Shown: positions 23,599-35,411 of the stretch, one piece after another
Layout: each line of letters begins with the position of its first letter
Numbering within the stretch: the stretch's first letter is position 1
Source of the DNA: Dryococelus australis
Lineage: Eukaryota > Arthropoda > Insecta > Phasmatodea > Phasmatidae
Assembly (NCBI GenBank): GCA_029891345.1
Contig: CM057009.1
Coordinates: 90,505,416 to 90,569,415, forward strand
Direction: 5' to 3'
Length of the DNA stretch: 64,000 bases
Position numbers and translations under genes: made by a program
The notes under the pieces: generated by a model
Databases searched by the model: none
Seen by the model: the letters and a program-made list of their open reading frames with translations, nothing else
What the model was told of the DNA's origin: nothing

Positions 23599-23767
23599 GT
23601 GACAGGCTTCAGCGTTAAAGGACGTGTCTTGATGAAGGAGAATGGTAGTGGAATAAAAGATGCTACTCTACTTTTGGATGGACAAGTCAGCAGTCGCACT
23701 TCTGCCAGTGGGGAATATCATCTGGAGAATATGCAACCTGGCACTTACAGTTTGCATGTCGAGGCTG
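23599..23767 (+). CDS. NOMO: NOMO (nodal modulator) internal exon A
   Basis: The exon follows a polypyrimidine tract and TAG, and reads VTGFSVKGRVLMKENGSGIK, then DATLLLDGQVSSRTSASGEY, then HLENMQPGTYSLHVEA. This is a carboxypeptidase-regulatory-like beta-sandwich repeat with the NOMO-specific pattern GFSVxGRVL...G...(D/N)G.. .LEN...GTY.(L/I)H. The donor at 23768 (GTGGGT) leaves phase 1: the last G joins AT of exon B to give Asp. NOMO sits in the ER membrane with a large lumenal domain and, with nicalin and TMEM147, forms the BOS complex at multipass-translocon ribosomes. The match to vertebrate NOMO repeats is from recognition, not a search. Confidence 0.88.
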
Positions 23768-24865
23768 GTGGGTTTTTTTCATGTTTTATTTTGAAACTTG
23801 AGGTGTGTTTATAAGCTGATATGATTGGTGCTCATGAAAGATTGTGGCAAAACTGGATTTTATTTTTCACTAAATTTTGTGAAAAAAATTGTTTGTTAAT
23901 AACACCCATATGGAAACTGTGGTAAAGTTAATACTATCACAGTGACCGTAAAGGCAGTGTGTTGCATGTAACATCATAATTTTTTTTTATTAATTTGTTT
24001 TGTCCAAGATTGCATGTTCGTGGGAGCCATAACTGGTGATTAATTCAATATAATTTTTCCATGGACAGTTTTTTTTAGCTTCATTTTAAAGGAGGGAAAA
24101 CAGTTTCTTTGCAATTTTTTTGTAATGATGTAGAAATTTTATGTAGTATTAGTTGAATGAAATTAAACAGTGCCCCAAAACTGTGAGTTAGGTGGCTATT
24201 TTTATATCCATCCTAGATTAAGTTTCATGTATTAATTTCTGAGGGTAAAAACTGAGACAGTTTAAACACTTTTTTGATTTCATATCATTGATTGGGATTT
24301 ACTTTGTATTATGTAGAACAAAACTAGTGGATATTGTTATTAAAATATTATTTTTAAGGCACAGGAAAACTTTTCTATATCGAGCACCTCACATTTTTTT
24401 TGTACTTGTTATATAAATAGCATATTTATTAATTTTGGGAAATATAAATGTACTGCAATTTATCATTACATATAACAATTATTCCTCATTAATTGTTGGT
24501 AATTAAAGAGGAAAAATATGCTGTGCTGAAGTGAAGATTATAGTTTGAAAATTTTTGAGGAGTTGGAGTATTTACTCACATTGGAAATGGGATAGAATTG
24601 GCAAACCCTTAATGTCTTTAGGTTTCAGTCAACATCAGTAAAATTTGCAAGAAATATTGTACAAGTGTAAATAAAGTAATTTTTTCATTACAAAGTACAA
24701 CAAAATATTAATACATTATTTTAATTGGGTTTAAATAAACAGTAGATTACACAAAATTCTCAGCTCATGCTTGTTCTTTTTGAGCATCAGATTACAAACT
24801 AAAATTTAAAATATACATTTTTTAGTAATGAAATAAATTTCCTCAATGTACTGTGTTATGTAATG

Positions 24866-24990
24866 TGGGACATTGGGCTTGGTGTGGTTGGCAGCATGAG
24901 GAGACATTTTAAACATGGCAGAGAGACAATCCAAGTTCATTAAAACTAGTGTGTTTATTACATTGTAATCAATATGTAATACTATAAAAA
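24866..24990. repeat. dispersed repeat, copy 1 of 2
   Basis: About 125 bp similar to 31167-31292 in the same orientation. Both start gggacattgggct and share cagcatgag, aacatggca, ggttcat-type and gtgtgtttatta blocks. This copy sits about 70 bp left of the gypsy relic and the other lies 1.8 kb right of it, so they might be remnants of its LTRs, but similarity is too short to establish that. Confidence 0.55.
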
Positions 24991-25089
24991 TAAATAAAAA
25001 CATGAGACAGTTGAAAGTAGACCATCGAACCTTCAAGTCAGTGAAGTGTTTAATATGCCAGATTTTGGTATAGTAAAAATAAAAGTGTT

Positions 25090-26002
25090 ATGAGCAAGCC
25101 AAGTATTATAGTGTTAACAGGAAATGTTAGTGAAAATTCGAGAAGATTCAAACATTTTGACATTTATATGTTGGCATTGGGTAAACATGAAAAACAGTCT
25201 GAAATTAATGTTGCTATTTTTCTTAACACATTGGGAGAGGATGTCAAAGTGTTTAATACATTTCACTTTTCTGCTGATGAAAGGAAAGATGATGAGAAAG
25301 TGAAAGCAGCTTTTGAAAATTATGTGTTTGCCTAGAAAAATGTTTTGTACGAAAGATTTATTTTGCTTTCATGTAAACAAAAAGATAGTGAACCATTTCA
25401 ATAGTTAATACATTATTTGAAGAAGCAGGTGCGTAGCTGCGAGTTTGGTCTGCAGGCAGATGATATTGTTCATGGGTGTCTGTGATCAAATTCTTCAAAA
25501 ATAAATGTTATGGACTAAAGATCTCACATTGGGAAAAGCTTGTGAAATGGCAAAATTGGCAAAGATTGGCAAAGTGCAGCTCAAGTGCCGTCAGAGTACG
25601 ATACAATAGATTCCCAAGCTAGAGAGTGGGATGCTGTGGTCTAAGGAAAGCAAGGAATGGCAGATATTCCCACAACACAACAGACAGTTCAGTGGGCAAA
25701 TTAAATTCAAATGTGCATTTTGCAACTTTAGCCATAATAAGAACAGGGGCCAGCATCGTAAACAATGTTTCCAGTGTGGAAAACTTAACCATTTTGCTGA
25801 TATGTATAGAAACACCAACTCTGTTAAAGCTGTGCAAGTAATACAATGCAACTTACAATGCAATGAGGACTTATTCCTTGTTAACAGTGTACAGATTAGG
25901 CCAGAATTACAAGACAAAAATGTAAACACTGTAAATAGTGTGCAGAAATTGTATATAAATTCTAAACGGCAAGAGATAGTTCTAATTGAAGAAAAAAGGT
26001 GA
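25090..26002 (+). pseudogene. gag relic with zinc knuckles
   Basis: The N-terminal block starts MSKPSIIVLTGNVSENSRRF and continues to FENYVFA before a stop at 25335. Frameshifted gag continues to about 25625. At 25631-26002 another frame gives two nucleocapsid-type modules, FKCAFCNFSHNK and CFQCGKLNHFADMYR. The second knuckle has lost its final Cys (DMYR for xxCR). Gag would coat the element's RNA. Confidence 0.75.
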
Positions 26003-26096
26003 CATTTAAATTGGATACAGGATTTGAAGTAAATCTCGTACCTGAGGCAATTTAAAACAAATGGATAAGCTGTTTAAGGTTAGAAATACTGCTGAC
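25999..26096 (+). pseudogene. retroelement protease relic, first part
   Basis: The frame reads VTFKLDTGFEVNLVPEAI with the aspartic-protease triad DTG at 26014-26022. A stop follows within 35 bp, and the reading is then cut by the TIR element. The remainder resumes after 26624. Confidence 0.75.
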
Positions 26097-26616
26097 AGGG
26101 TGTCCACCCACAGGGAAAATCTGGAAAATAGGGAATTTCATATGGCAGGGAAAAGTCAGGGAATTTTCACCTAGGTCAGGGAAAATATAAATAATTGCTA
26201 CCCTGCAAAAATTATTCAGTTGGGTTAGTACAGGTTAATGTAATTATGAGCATACATTTTAAGATTTCAATTTTTAAGTTTGTGAACTGGCAATATTACA
26301 TATTTTCCAAGTGACATTGGGATTATACATGCAAAATAAAGTATTTGTGTGTTAATAATGGGGACGTAATGTAAAGTCATTAGTGTGTATTGCAATATTG
26401 ATGGACTGAATAAAATGTTATCCCTGCTGGCTTGGTATCTTGAAGTGTAATTATTTTCTTATATTTCGCTGAGATCGTATTGTTCTGTCAGCAGTGAAAA
26501 ATATGGTATTCAAGGTTTTAGTATTCATAAAATTAGCTCAGGGAAAATGTTACTATTCTGCCTGGAAAACAGGGAAATGTCAGGGAATTCCAAAATGGAA
26601 TTTTAGTGGACACCCT
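26097..26616. mobile_element. 520-bp TIR element (MITE-like, probably hAT-type) inside the gypsy protease
   Basis: The ends are inverted: agggtgtccacc at 26097 and gtggacaccct ending at 26616. The flanks ctgctgac (26089-26096) and gcgctgac (26617-26624) agree at 6 of 8 positions, fitting an 8-bp hAT-type target duplication. It has no ORF. Near both ends it repeats the words cagggaaa/cagggaatt many times, a pattern also seen in other gtgtccac-ended elements. The reading of the gypsy protease continues on the far side. Confidence 0.75.
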
Positions 26617-26624
26617 GCGCTGAC

Positions 26625-27800
26625 ACACTTGAGTGCTACAAAGGTTAAAAATTAATCCTAAAGGCATTGTTAATCTGAGGTGCAAGACCAAAACGGCAGT
26701 GGTCTACTTGGACTTCAGGATTGTTGATGCAGATCAATCGCCCATATTGGGGTTAGAGACTTGTGTACAGCTGAATTTAGTCAAGAGTTCATTCAGTTGA
26801 ACCTCAAAACTCCAGTCATAACCTCAAAATCCATGAATATTAGTGTAAACAGAAATTTATTGAAGAAAATGTTGTCGTCTTCAAAGGAGTATGTAAATTC
26901 CCACATCAGTGCAAAATAAATATCAATAAAAATACTATTCCAAAAGCAAGACCACAAAAGTGGCAATCACAAACAATTACATTCAACCTGAAAGAGACAC
27001 TAAGGAGTCTTGAGTAGAAAAATATAATTGTAAAGGTTAGTGAGCTTAACACCTGGATGAGCAATTGGGTGATAGTGGAGAAACTTAATGGCTCATTAAG
27101 ATTGTGTCTTGAATCTTGAGACTTAAATCTGGAAATTAAAGGGAATATTATCAGATCCCATTAATGGAGCAACTAACAAGCACACACTTAGAAAAAAAAC
27201 TGTTTTTTCAGCCTCTGATTCGAAAGAAGGGTTCTAGCAACTAGAACTTGACGAAATAGCTAGTGATGACCTGTGCACTTTCTCAACACCATGAGAATAC
27301 TACAATTTCCGTAGGTTGTCATGTGGAGTATCATGTGCTTCTGAAAAGTTCCAAGAATTAAAAGAGTGTGTGTTTGGGCAAATAAAAGGTGTAATGATTG
27401 ATTTTGATGACAATTGAAAGCAGCAAACTTGGAAGAAGAATATTAAATTTTTATACAAATCTTACATAGAGCATGGACAATGAATATCAAATTCAGTCCA
27501 GACAAGCTGCAATACAAAATACTAGAGGTGCAATTCATATGCCACATATTTTCAGCAAATTATATAAAACTAGCTCCAGAATGAGTTACAGCCACGCAAT
27601 GCATAACAGGTATGAAACAAAAAGGAGCTACAGAAAATACTGGGGATGGTTAATTATCTAAGGTCATTTGTATCCCATTGACTGTAATAATAGAACCTCT
27701 GTGAGAACTACTAAAGTCAGACACATCATGGTAGTGGCTACCACATCACTAAGGGTGCATGACAGCATTAAAGTAAGCAATTAATAAGCCCCTAACACTA
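26625..27800 (+). pseudogene. protease C-terminus and reverse transcriptase relic
   Basis: After the TIR element the protease tail appears (GIVNLRCKTKTAVVYLDFRI, then SPILGLETCVQL). RT follows with WVIVEKLNGSLRLCLES, then SASDSKEGF-stop-QLELDEIASDD (a worn LDAxxGFWQxxLD block), FRRLSCGVSCASEKFQEL (the LPFGIxSAPExFQ block) and MIDFDDN (the YxDD position). Stops and small indels are frequent. About 27430-27780 is a poorly conserved continuation. Confidence 0.75.
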
Positions 27801-28150
27801 GCAAATTTTGACCCAACCAAGCTTCTGACGATACACATGATGCATCAAAAGATGGGCTAGGTCGCTGTTTGCTGCAGAATGGGCAACCCATCTCATATGA
27901 ATCACAAAGCATAACAGACTCTGAAAAAAATTGGGCCTGGATTGAAAAAGAACTTCTGTCAAGTGTCTGTTCAACAAAAAAATTTCACTATTTTGTATAT
28001 GGGCAGTCTGTCCCAAGTCCTTATGTATCACAAACCAATTGGGGCACTCATACTACAACCTGCGGCTAGTGTAATGTCACCTAGACTGCAACACTTGAAA
28101 CTGCAGTTATTAAGGCGTGATTTAAAGGTCTAATACCTACCAGGTAAAAT
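27801..28150 (+). pseudogene. RNase H relic
   Basis: A frame reads HDASKDGLGRCLLQNGQPIS and then DSEKNWAWIEKELLSSVCST and KKFHYFVYGQ. This is the gypsy RNase H with its first Asp and the central Glu. A one-base loss just before HDASKDG breaks the frame. A later frame carries RLQHLKLQLLRRDLK and the block ending at MHFANLSSRAY (family: .ADLLSRA). Confidence 0.8.
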
Positions 28151-29394
28151 TATGCACTTTGCAAATTTATCGTCCAGGGCATACAACAAGGATGCAGTAG
28201 AAGACTACAAAGGTATATGTGATGTACATAGCGTGAGCAAGCACATACCAATAAGTGAAGCACAGGAAACAGAGTTTCAAACAGAATTAACTGAAGTTCC
28301 AGTACTAAAGTTGGTGTTTGAATTTGTGAAAACTGGGTAGTCTTGAAGGAAAACGAGTATACTAGCGAGTTGCTAGCCATATTGATGGGTTATTGTTCCA
28401 CAGTGATCAGATTGTAGTGCCTATGAAATTGCTACTGCAGGTGTTGCAATGCACTGCATGAAGATCATTTTGGCTTAGGCAAAACCAAAGCTTGTGCTTG
28501 CAAGTTGTTCTTTGGACCAGGTATGTCTGCTGATGTTGAAAATCATGTTGCAGAGTGTAGGGTGTGTGAGAAGTATAGAACAGCAAACATAAGAAAATCA
28601 CTTCTCTCTCATTCATTTCCCATGTTACTCTTTGAAAAAGTGGGAGCAGACATTCAATAGAGTTTGTTGGCAGGACCTGTTTGGTTGTGTATGATTATTT
28701 TTCAAAGTGGTTGAAAATTGTTCAACTGGCAAACAAATAGTCCAGCAGTGTAACCAATGCCTTCAAAAGTATGTTGTGTACTCATGGTATACAGAAAGTC
28801 ATTATCACATATAACATGCAATTTCTTTCGTATAAATGCCAGTGCTTTGCAGCAGACTACGATTTTTAAGTCCTTACATTTAGTCCTCAACGTCATCAGT
28901 CAAATGGCATGGCAGAAAAAGGAGTAGGTATAGTAAAGAATATGTTAAGGTAAAGACAGAGGCAGGAAAATAATGTTGGTTAGCCTTAATGGAATAAAGG
29001 AACACTCCACTGGCTGGGCTGGGTTGTGCACCGTTGCAAATCCTAACAAATTGTGTGGTTAGAACAAGAATACCTGTGTTTACCAACATCATTTTCTCTG
29101 GGTATTACCGAACTTAAATGCACAACAAGAGTCGAGACAGCTGTAGGTGATTATGACAAAAGTGCTTAGAGAAGAACTACAGAGTTCTGGAAAGGTCAGC
29201 CAGTGACGGAACAGAAGGGTAGGGGGTGGGAACAAGCTATTGTTCTGAAAAAACATAATGCTCCTAGATCATATGTAATAGCTGACAAGACATGTACCAC
29301 ACTGTGTAGAAACATTAACTATCTGAGAGCATCCATGCAGGATCTCCTTTGTAAAAATGTTGGCTGTACTGGAGTTGAACTCCAGCCAATGTAA
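28151..29394 (+). pseudogene. integrase relic
   Basis: Zinc finger: LHEDHFGLGKTKACACK and then VAECRVCEK (HxxH..CxxC pattern kept). Core: VGADI with the first Asp, then YDYFSKWLKIVQLANK, a TYNMQF block where the second Asp of the family SDNGxQF has become Tyr, and QSNGMAEKG with the Glu. C-terminal domain at 29200-29394 reads WEQAIVLKKHNAPRSYVIAD, matching the family's WxxAxVxxxxxPRSYxV. It is dead by the lost Asp and several stops. Confidence 0.8.
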
Positions 29395-30146
29395 ACTATG
29401 TACTAAAGTACTGCAGGCGAGACTCCGTCTGGCTATAAGAGCCTTTAAGGTGACTGGGACTTGCAGAATATTAAAGGTGGGGGGTCACTTTAAACCTCCT
29501 TTATGTAAACTCTGTAATACAAGTGAACAACACTTTACAATATAATTTATTAAGTTGAAATGGGAGAGCAATTACTTTATATTAATAATAACTGTTATGC
29601 AAAGCCACTCTGTCAATTATCTACTTAATGTCCTTCCGACGTTTCCCTGGAACTAATTCACCTTAAATATGATACAGAAGGCTGCATCTCTCGACGTATC
29701 ACAACGGCGGTTCGGCATACCCCTCCCGTTGCCCTTCTTGAGGTCGGCCACTGGCTGACATCCAGACAACGCCTCACACTTCTAGCAGACCTCTGGCCAT
29801 GCAACGAGCCTTGCACTGGCCTATATCATCCTTTTGTTGATTATCTCGCCCACTGTTTATAATCCCCGCTTGACACAATTCCTTGTGTCCTACTTTCTGC
29901 ATTTTGTAATGTAGGGTTCACGCACGGACGCACGCTAAGGGTGGGTTCAGCCTGCTACATGATGTTAGTAACTACAAAGACATGGTGGAGGACAACAGCA
30001 GCTGCAGACACAATGCGACCATCAGCAGGGTATCAAAATACCAGAGGGAATAAGAAGTGGAGAATGTTCGTTTAGCTAATAAGCACAATAAAAATTCGAA
30101 TTTTAGAAAAAAATTATATTTGTAAATAGTACATTAAAAAACCTTT
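29395..30146. other. non-coding DNA with a GC-richer patch
   Basis: It follows the integrase stop. A purine-rich ttaaaggtggggggt at about 29472-29487 could be the gypsy polypurine tract but no LTR could be paired with it. About 29620-29970 is GC-richer and may be retroelement debris. No coding was recognised. Confidence 0.35.
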
Positions 30147-30656
30147 CACCAAAAATTCAAAAATAAAAAACTTCCAAAAACCACATGCTCCTACTACTCA
30201 GCACTTACAACCTACTTGGGTCACGTATGAAATGAGAATACAAACTCCCTGGCAGCGCCCTGTAACTCTAGGCGCTAGCAGGGTGCGAGGTTTCGTATCT
30301 CCAAAGCACATCCAACCACAGCACGGGGGGTGGGGGAGGGGGGCTTATCAACTTCCACTGCTAGAATTAATTCCCCTTTCATTCCAACCATATAAATAAA
30401 TATTTTTGGACATGTTGAATTGAATATTTGGGGGGGGGGGGGGATAGTTTTATGAATTCTCCAACTTGATGCTATGAGGATTGTGTCTGTTAAAGCAACA
30501 TGTGCTTTGGAGATAAGAACCCTCACACCCGGCTAGCGCCTAAAGTTACGGGGCGCTGCCAGGGAATTAGTATTCTCATTTTATAAGATGCCCGAGTAGG
30601 TTGTAATTGCTGAGTAGTAGGAGCATGAGGTTTCGGAATTTTTTAATTTTTTGGTG
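30147..30656. mobile_element. foldback-type element with about 160-bp inverted arms
   Basis: The left arm (30147-30310) and right arm (30501-30656) are inverted copies at roughly 85% by eye. Shared blocks include catgctcctactactcagca, ttacaacctact, aaatgagaata, ccctggcagcgccc and atctccaaagcaca. The centre holds G-rich DNA including a 14-G run at 30430-30443. No ORF is present. Ends were taken where the pairing fades (caccaaaaa / ttttggtg). Confidence 0.8.
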
Positions 30657-31166
30657 TTCTCAAGTCTACTACACTGTGCTGCGAATAAAGACAATTCTTT
30701 TGTGGAAGGAAACCGGAAACTATTAAGCTATCAAAACAGTTATAATTAAAGCTTACATTCTCAAAAATTTTCGAAAGTTAAAAAAAAGTTTGATTCAAGA
30801 TCGAGATCGTAATTTTTTCTCTATTCGATATTGAATATTCAAGTCTTGTGCATGCATAGTTTTTATTGAATTTTATAGAATAATGTATCACAGGAAATTC
30901 CTTTGTACCTTCTCTGAAGTTGCTATTGCTTGATAACTGTGGTTAGTTTAACCAATTTAGTTGCCTGCAGAAAAATACCACTTACTTTTTCCCAGCTGTT
31001 ATTAGTTAAAAATTAACAAAGGCAGTGAAAACCTAACAACTTGGTAGAGCTTGAGAAGCCATTATTATGCTGTGTGATGCGAAAACTTCATTAAACCTTT
31101 TTTAAATTAAAGTTTTGGCGAAATATGGATAAATCCAAGATGATGGGGACTGAGCTCCCTTTAGAC

Positions 31167-31292
31167 TGGGACATTGGGCTAGGTATCATTGTCAGCATGA
31201 GCAGGCAGTAAAACATGGCAAATATAATGCAGGTTCATCAAGGAATGTGTGTTTATTAACGTTATAATTACAATGAAATACTAAAAAAATTA
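31167..31292. repeat. dispersed repeat, copy 2 of 2
   Basis: Same-orientation partner of 24866-24990; see that entry. Similarity starts at gggacattgggct and fades after the taaacaaaac stretch. Confidence 0.55.
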
Positions 31293-31498
31293 AACAAAAC
31301 TTACTGAACTAGTGTTTTTTTAGGAATGGTCATAGTTCCATGAAGGTTATAAATCTGTGGAGATGATAACCAATTCTGCATTTGCATTACTAGTATTTCA
31401 GTATTACAGTGTCATCGATAATATTAGAACTATGAATGAACTGAAACATGTATGATATTTGTAAATGAAACTTAGTGATTAACATTCTTTTGGCACCA

Positions 31499-32052
31499 TC
31501 AGGTGAGACACGAGATGAACGATAATACAATTTACTTACGGTAGGTGGGCACCAGCGGTACTTCCCAAACATTGCACTTCGAGACTCAGGGTTCCCAGGG
31601 ATGCTGTGGATTTTACTAAACATTTTATCACTGAAATAAAAGTGAGAGTTGCTGGGTTGATGCTAAAATAAACACAGGTATTACTACACTGAGCAACATA
31701 CCATTTATTGATTTCCTCGTACAATATTGTGCCAGAAAAATGAATTAATGATAGAAAACTCAGGCATGTGTAGCTAACTCCGTTGGGTGATTCCTCCAGA
31801 TCGCAATTACTCTTGCGCACTCCTAGATTAATGATTTTCTCCGGGGTGTTTTAGAACACAGCCTCCAGAAGGAAAGAGGTCTGTCTACAGCCGCTAGGAT
31901 GGACTGTAGATTTTCCTGGAGACAGGACACGGAGAATTACAAGATAAACACTAAACACATGTGATTATTTTATGTCACTTATGTGGACTCTTCGGGATGC
32001 GTCTCCCAGCACTTGGTGAGTGTGGTGACTGTCTTTACACATAGCCAGATTT
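31499..32052. repeat. repeat family with flipped module, copy A, segment X
   Basis: About 555 bp aligning to the reverse complement of 57436-58041. Matching landmarks are tcaggtgagacacgag, gggcaccagcggt, gagactcagggtt, cagccgctagg, gacaggacacgg and agtgtggtg...tacacatagcc. The similarity is diverged but continuous, with indels. No protein is encoded. Confidence 0.75.
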
Positions 32053-32054
32053 TA

Positions 32055-32370
32055 CACATGTTGATTTTTCTGCCATTAGGTGTGCTACGTGCTTTTTTAT
32101 GCTTTCATCAGGAAGGGAATCATTTGCCCCACACTGATACCACTTTGTCCGGTAATTGTTTGTCATTCACAGAAAACTACTTCAATTCCACTGCACCACG
32201 TGGTCCACTACGCCCAGTATCCAGCAGATTCCGCACCATGAAAACTTACTTCCACGCATCTGCGTGTTTTTGGTGCCTATTCATATTGTGTCCTATGTTG
32301 TACCATCATTATTTGTGTAATTTGTACGGTGACATTATTTCCATCCTAGCTGGATATATTATTTTTTAAT
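32055..32370. repeat. repeat family with flipped module, copy A, segment Y
   Basis: It aligns with 57123-57450 in the same orientation, although the neighbouring X segments of the two copies are in opposite orientation. Landmarks: ctgcacca.gtggtcc, atccagcag, tattcat, gtgtacggtg-type and the closing ctagctgg. A 128-codon open frame across it has no recognised motif. Confidence 0.7.
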
Positions 32371-33645
<1,275 letters not shown>

Positions 33646-33915
33646 TCATTATTATCCCTAAAATTCTTGTAGTTGCTATTATTGTGTGTAATGATAGAAT
33701 AATAATTTTCCTTTAAAATAAAAAATACCTTGAAGTTTTTAACACTGTAAGACCTGTTTGACAGCGATGGTATTGGGTATTAAGATTATTATATGTCGAT
33801 AACATGTGTTAACTTTCTGGTTAAAGGAGATATTTAGCATTTTATTGTGATTAATTATTATGAGGTTGAGATTAGAATGCACCAATGTGCAAATGCAGTT
33901 AATCTCTAAATGAAA

Positions 33916-34153
33916 GGGGCAGTAGTGGTGTAGTAGTTAAACTACTCACCTCTCACCAAGGTGAATTGGGTATTATTCCTGGCAGAACAACCCTTGGATT
34001 TTTGCATGTGGGAATTATACTGGATGATGCTACTTTTAAGCAGGTTTTCTCAGGATTCTCATCTTTCCCCCACCCTTTCATTCTGGCGCTGCTCCATACC
34101 TCGCTTCACCCTCAATGTCTATCAAGACCTTGATGTTAAGAGTCATCCAAATC
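33916..34153 (+). mobile_element. tRNA-derived SINE, copy 1
   Basis: The head has a worn pol III A box (gtggtgtagtagttaaacta) followed by ctcacctc and a degraded B box. The body (gcatgtgggaatta, ctggcgctgctccata, tcaagaccttgatgttaaga, tcatccaaatctctt) matches copy 2 at 52145-52391 on the opposite strand. The 3' end runs directly into a CACTC-type simple repeat that continues for nearly 480 bp. Confidence 0.8.
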
Positions 34154-34548
34154 TCTTCACTCACCCACTCAATCATCCACTCACCCACTCAATCACCCTC
34201 TCACCCGGTCAATCATCCACTCACCCACATAATCATCCTCTCACCCGGTCAATCATCCACTCACCCACACAATCATCCACTCAACTAATCACCCACTCAA
34301 TCTTTCTCACCCACTCACTCACACGCACTCACACGCACTCACACTCCCTCACAATCACTCACTCACTCACTCTCTCTAACTCACTCTCTCTAACTCACTC
34401 ACTCTCTCTAACTCACTCACTCTAACTCACTCACTCTCTCTAACTCACTCACTCACTCACTCTCTCTCTCACTCACTCTCTCTAACTCACTCACTCTCTC
34501 TAACTCACTCACTCTCTCTAACTCACTCTCTCTCTCTCTCACTCTCTC

Positions 34549-34630
<82 letters not shown>

Positions 34631-34632
34631 TT
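34154..34632. repeat. compound minisatellite/microsatellite tail
   Basis: It begins as a roughly 19/38-bp period array (cactcacccactcaatcatc variants, to about 34310). It then becomes (CTCA)n mixed with ctctctaactcactca units to about 34548, then (CA)n to about 34612 and (TA)n to about 34630. Confidence 0.9.
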
Positions 34633-35275
34633 TCTCCTCAAATTCTAATAGATGATGCTAAGAATCAATCTAGGTTTAATCATCTGCAAAAGGACTGACT
34701 GGTTTTGAGAATCACAATTTTTGTGTAATACCATCCAAGAATTTCATAAACACAAATTAAGGAAAGGTGCCACTGTTCACCCTGAAGTGTGAATTATGTA
34801 GTACAGAGACAACGTTAGTAATTAAAATTAAGTTTCTCTTTGTGAAATAGTTTTCAAGATATTTTTTATTTAAGTGGCATATCTTGGTTTATGTACTATT
34901 AATTTATTTAGTTATATCAGAAGCCTCAGATATACAAAAGCAATCAATGTCAACTTGGCCTCATGAATTACTTATTGTAAATGGGGATTTTAAAAGTTTG
35001 CTGGTAATATTTATTTATATTTTGTTTTCAAAAACCCAAGTTGCTCATATGATAATTGTTTGTTTGTGAAATATTTTCTTGGAGATATATAAAAATATAT
35101 ACAACACTGAAGTCAGCCTGCAATTGATTGAATTAGGTTTATATAATTTTTTGCCCATCATTAATGGCATTTATTTGGCAGTTTTTACAGATCATGGAGA
35201 AAATCTGCAAGACTGGACTGTTTTGTATACACTGCAGAAAGTGTATTTTTCATTTACATCATAAATAGCCATTGA
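34633..35275. other. AT-rich intronic DNA
   Basis: Two short open frames have no motif. Nothing else was seen. Confidence 0.4.
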
Positions 35276-35411
35276 TATAGGCTATTCAAGATAAATTGAG
35301 CACTTTTTGAAGCCCTCTCATTTGGAGTAATAGTCAGTAATTATATTTTATTGTATGTAGCCTTAGACATTAACTTTCGAGTCCGGTGAAATACACAGTG
35401 ACACCCTGTTA

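Larger units (their letters stand above)
25060..29400 (+). mobile_element. Ty3/gypsy retroelement relic (gag-PR-RT-RH-INT order)
   Basis: Degraded gag, zinc-knuckle, protease, RT, RNase H and integrase blocks follow each other on the + strand, in the NOMO sense direction. The motif set (LVIVEK.NGSLRLCL in RT, and a GMSADVENHVAECRVCEKYR integrase finger) fits the lineage that includes K02A2.6-like polyproteins. No env is present. LTRs were not found with confidence. It was split by a later 520-bp TIR element at 26097. Confidence 0.8.

Noticed and set aside
24866..31292. LTR pair of the gypsy relic at 24866-24990 and 31167-31292
   Set aside because: Similarity is only about 125 bp, ends do not look like TG...CA, and the right copy lies 1.8 kb beyond the integrase with other elements between. 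Kept only as a dispersed repeat.
33961..34641. Open frames of 154 and 62 codons rich in Ser/Leu/Thr/His or Val/Cys
   Set aside because: They are translations of the SINE tail and CTCA/CA microsatellites.
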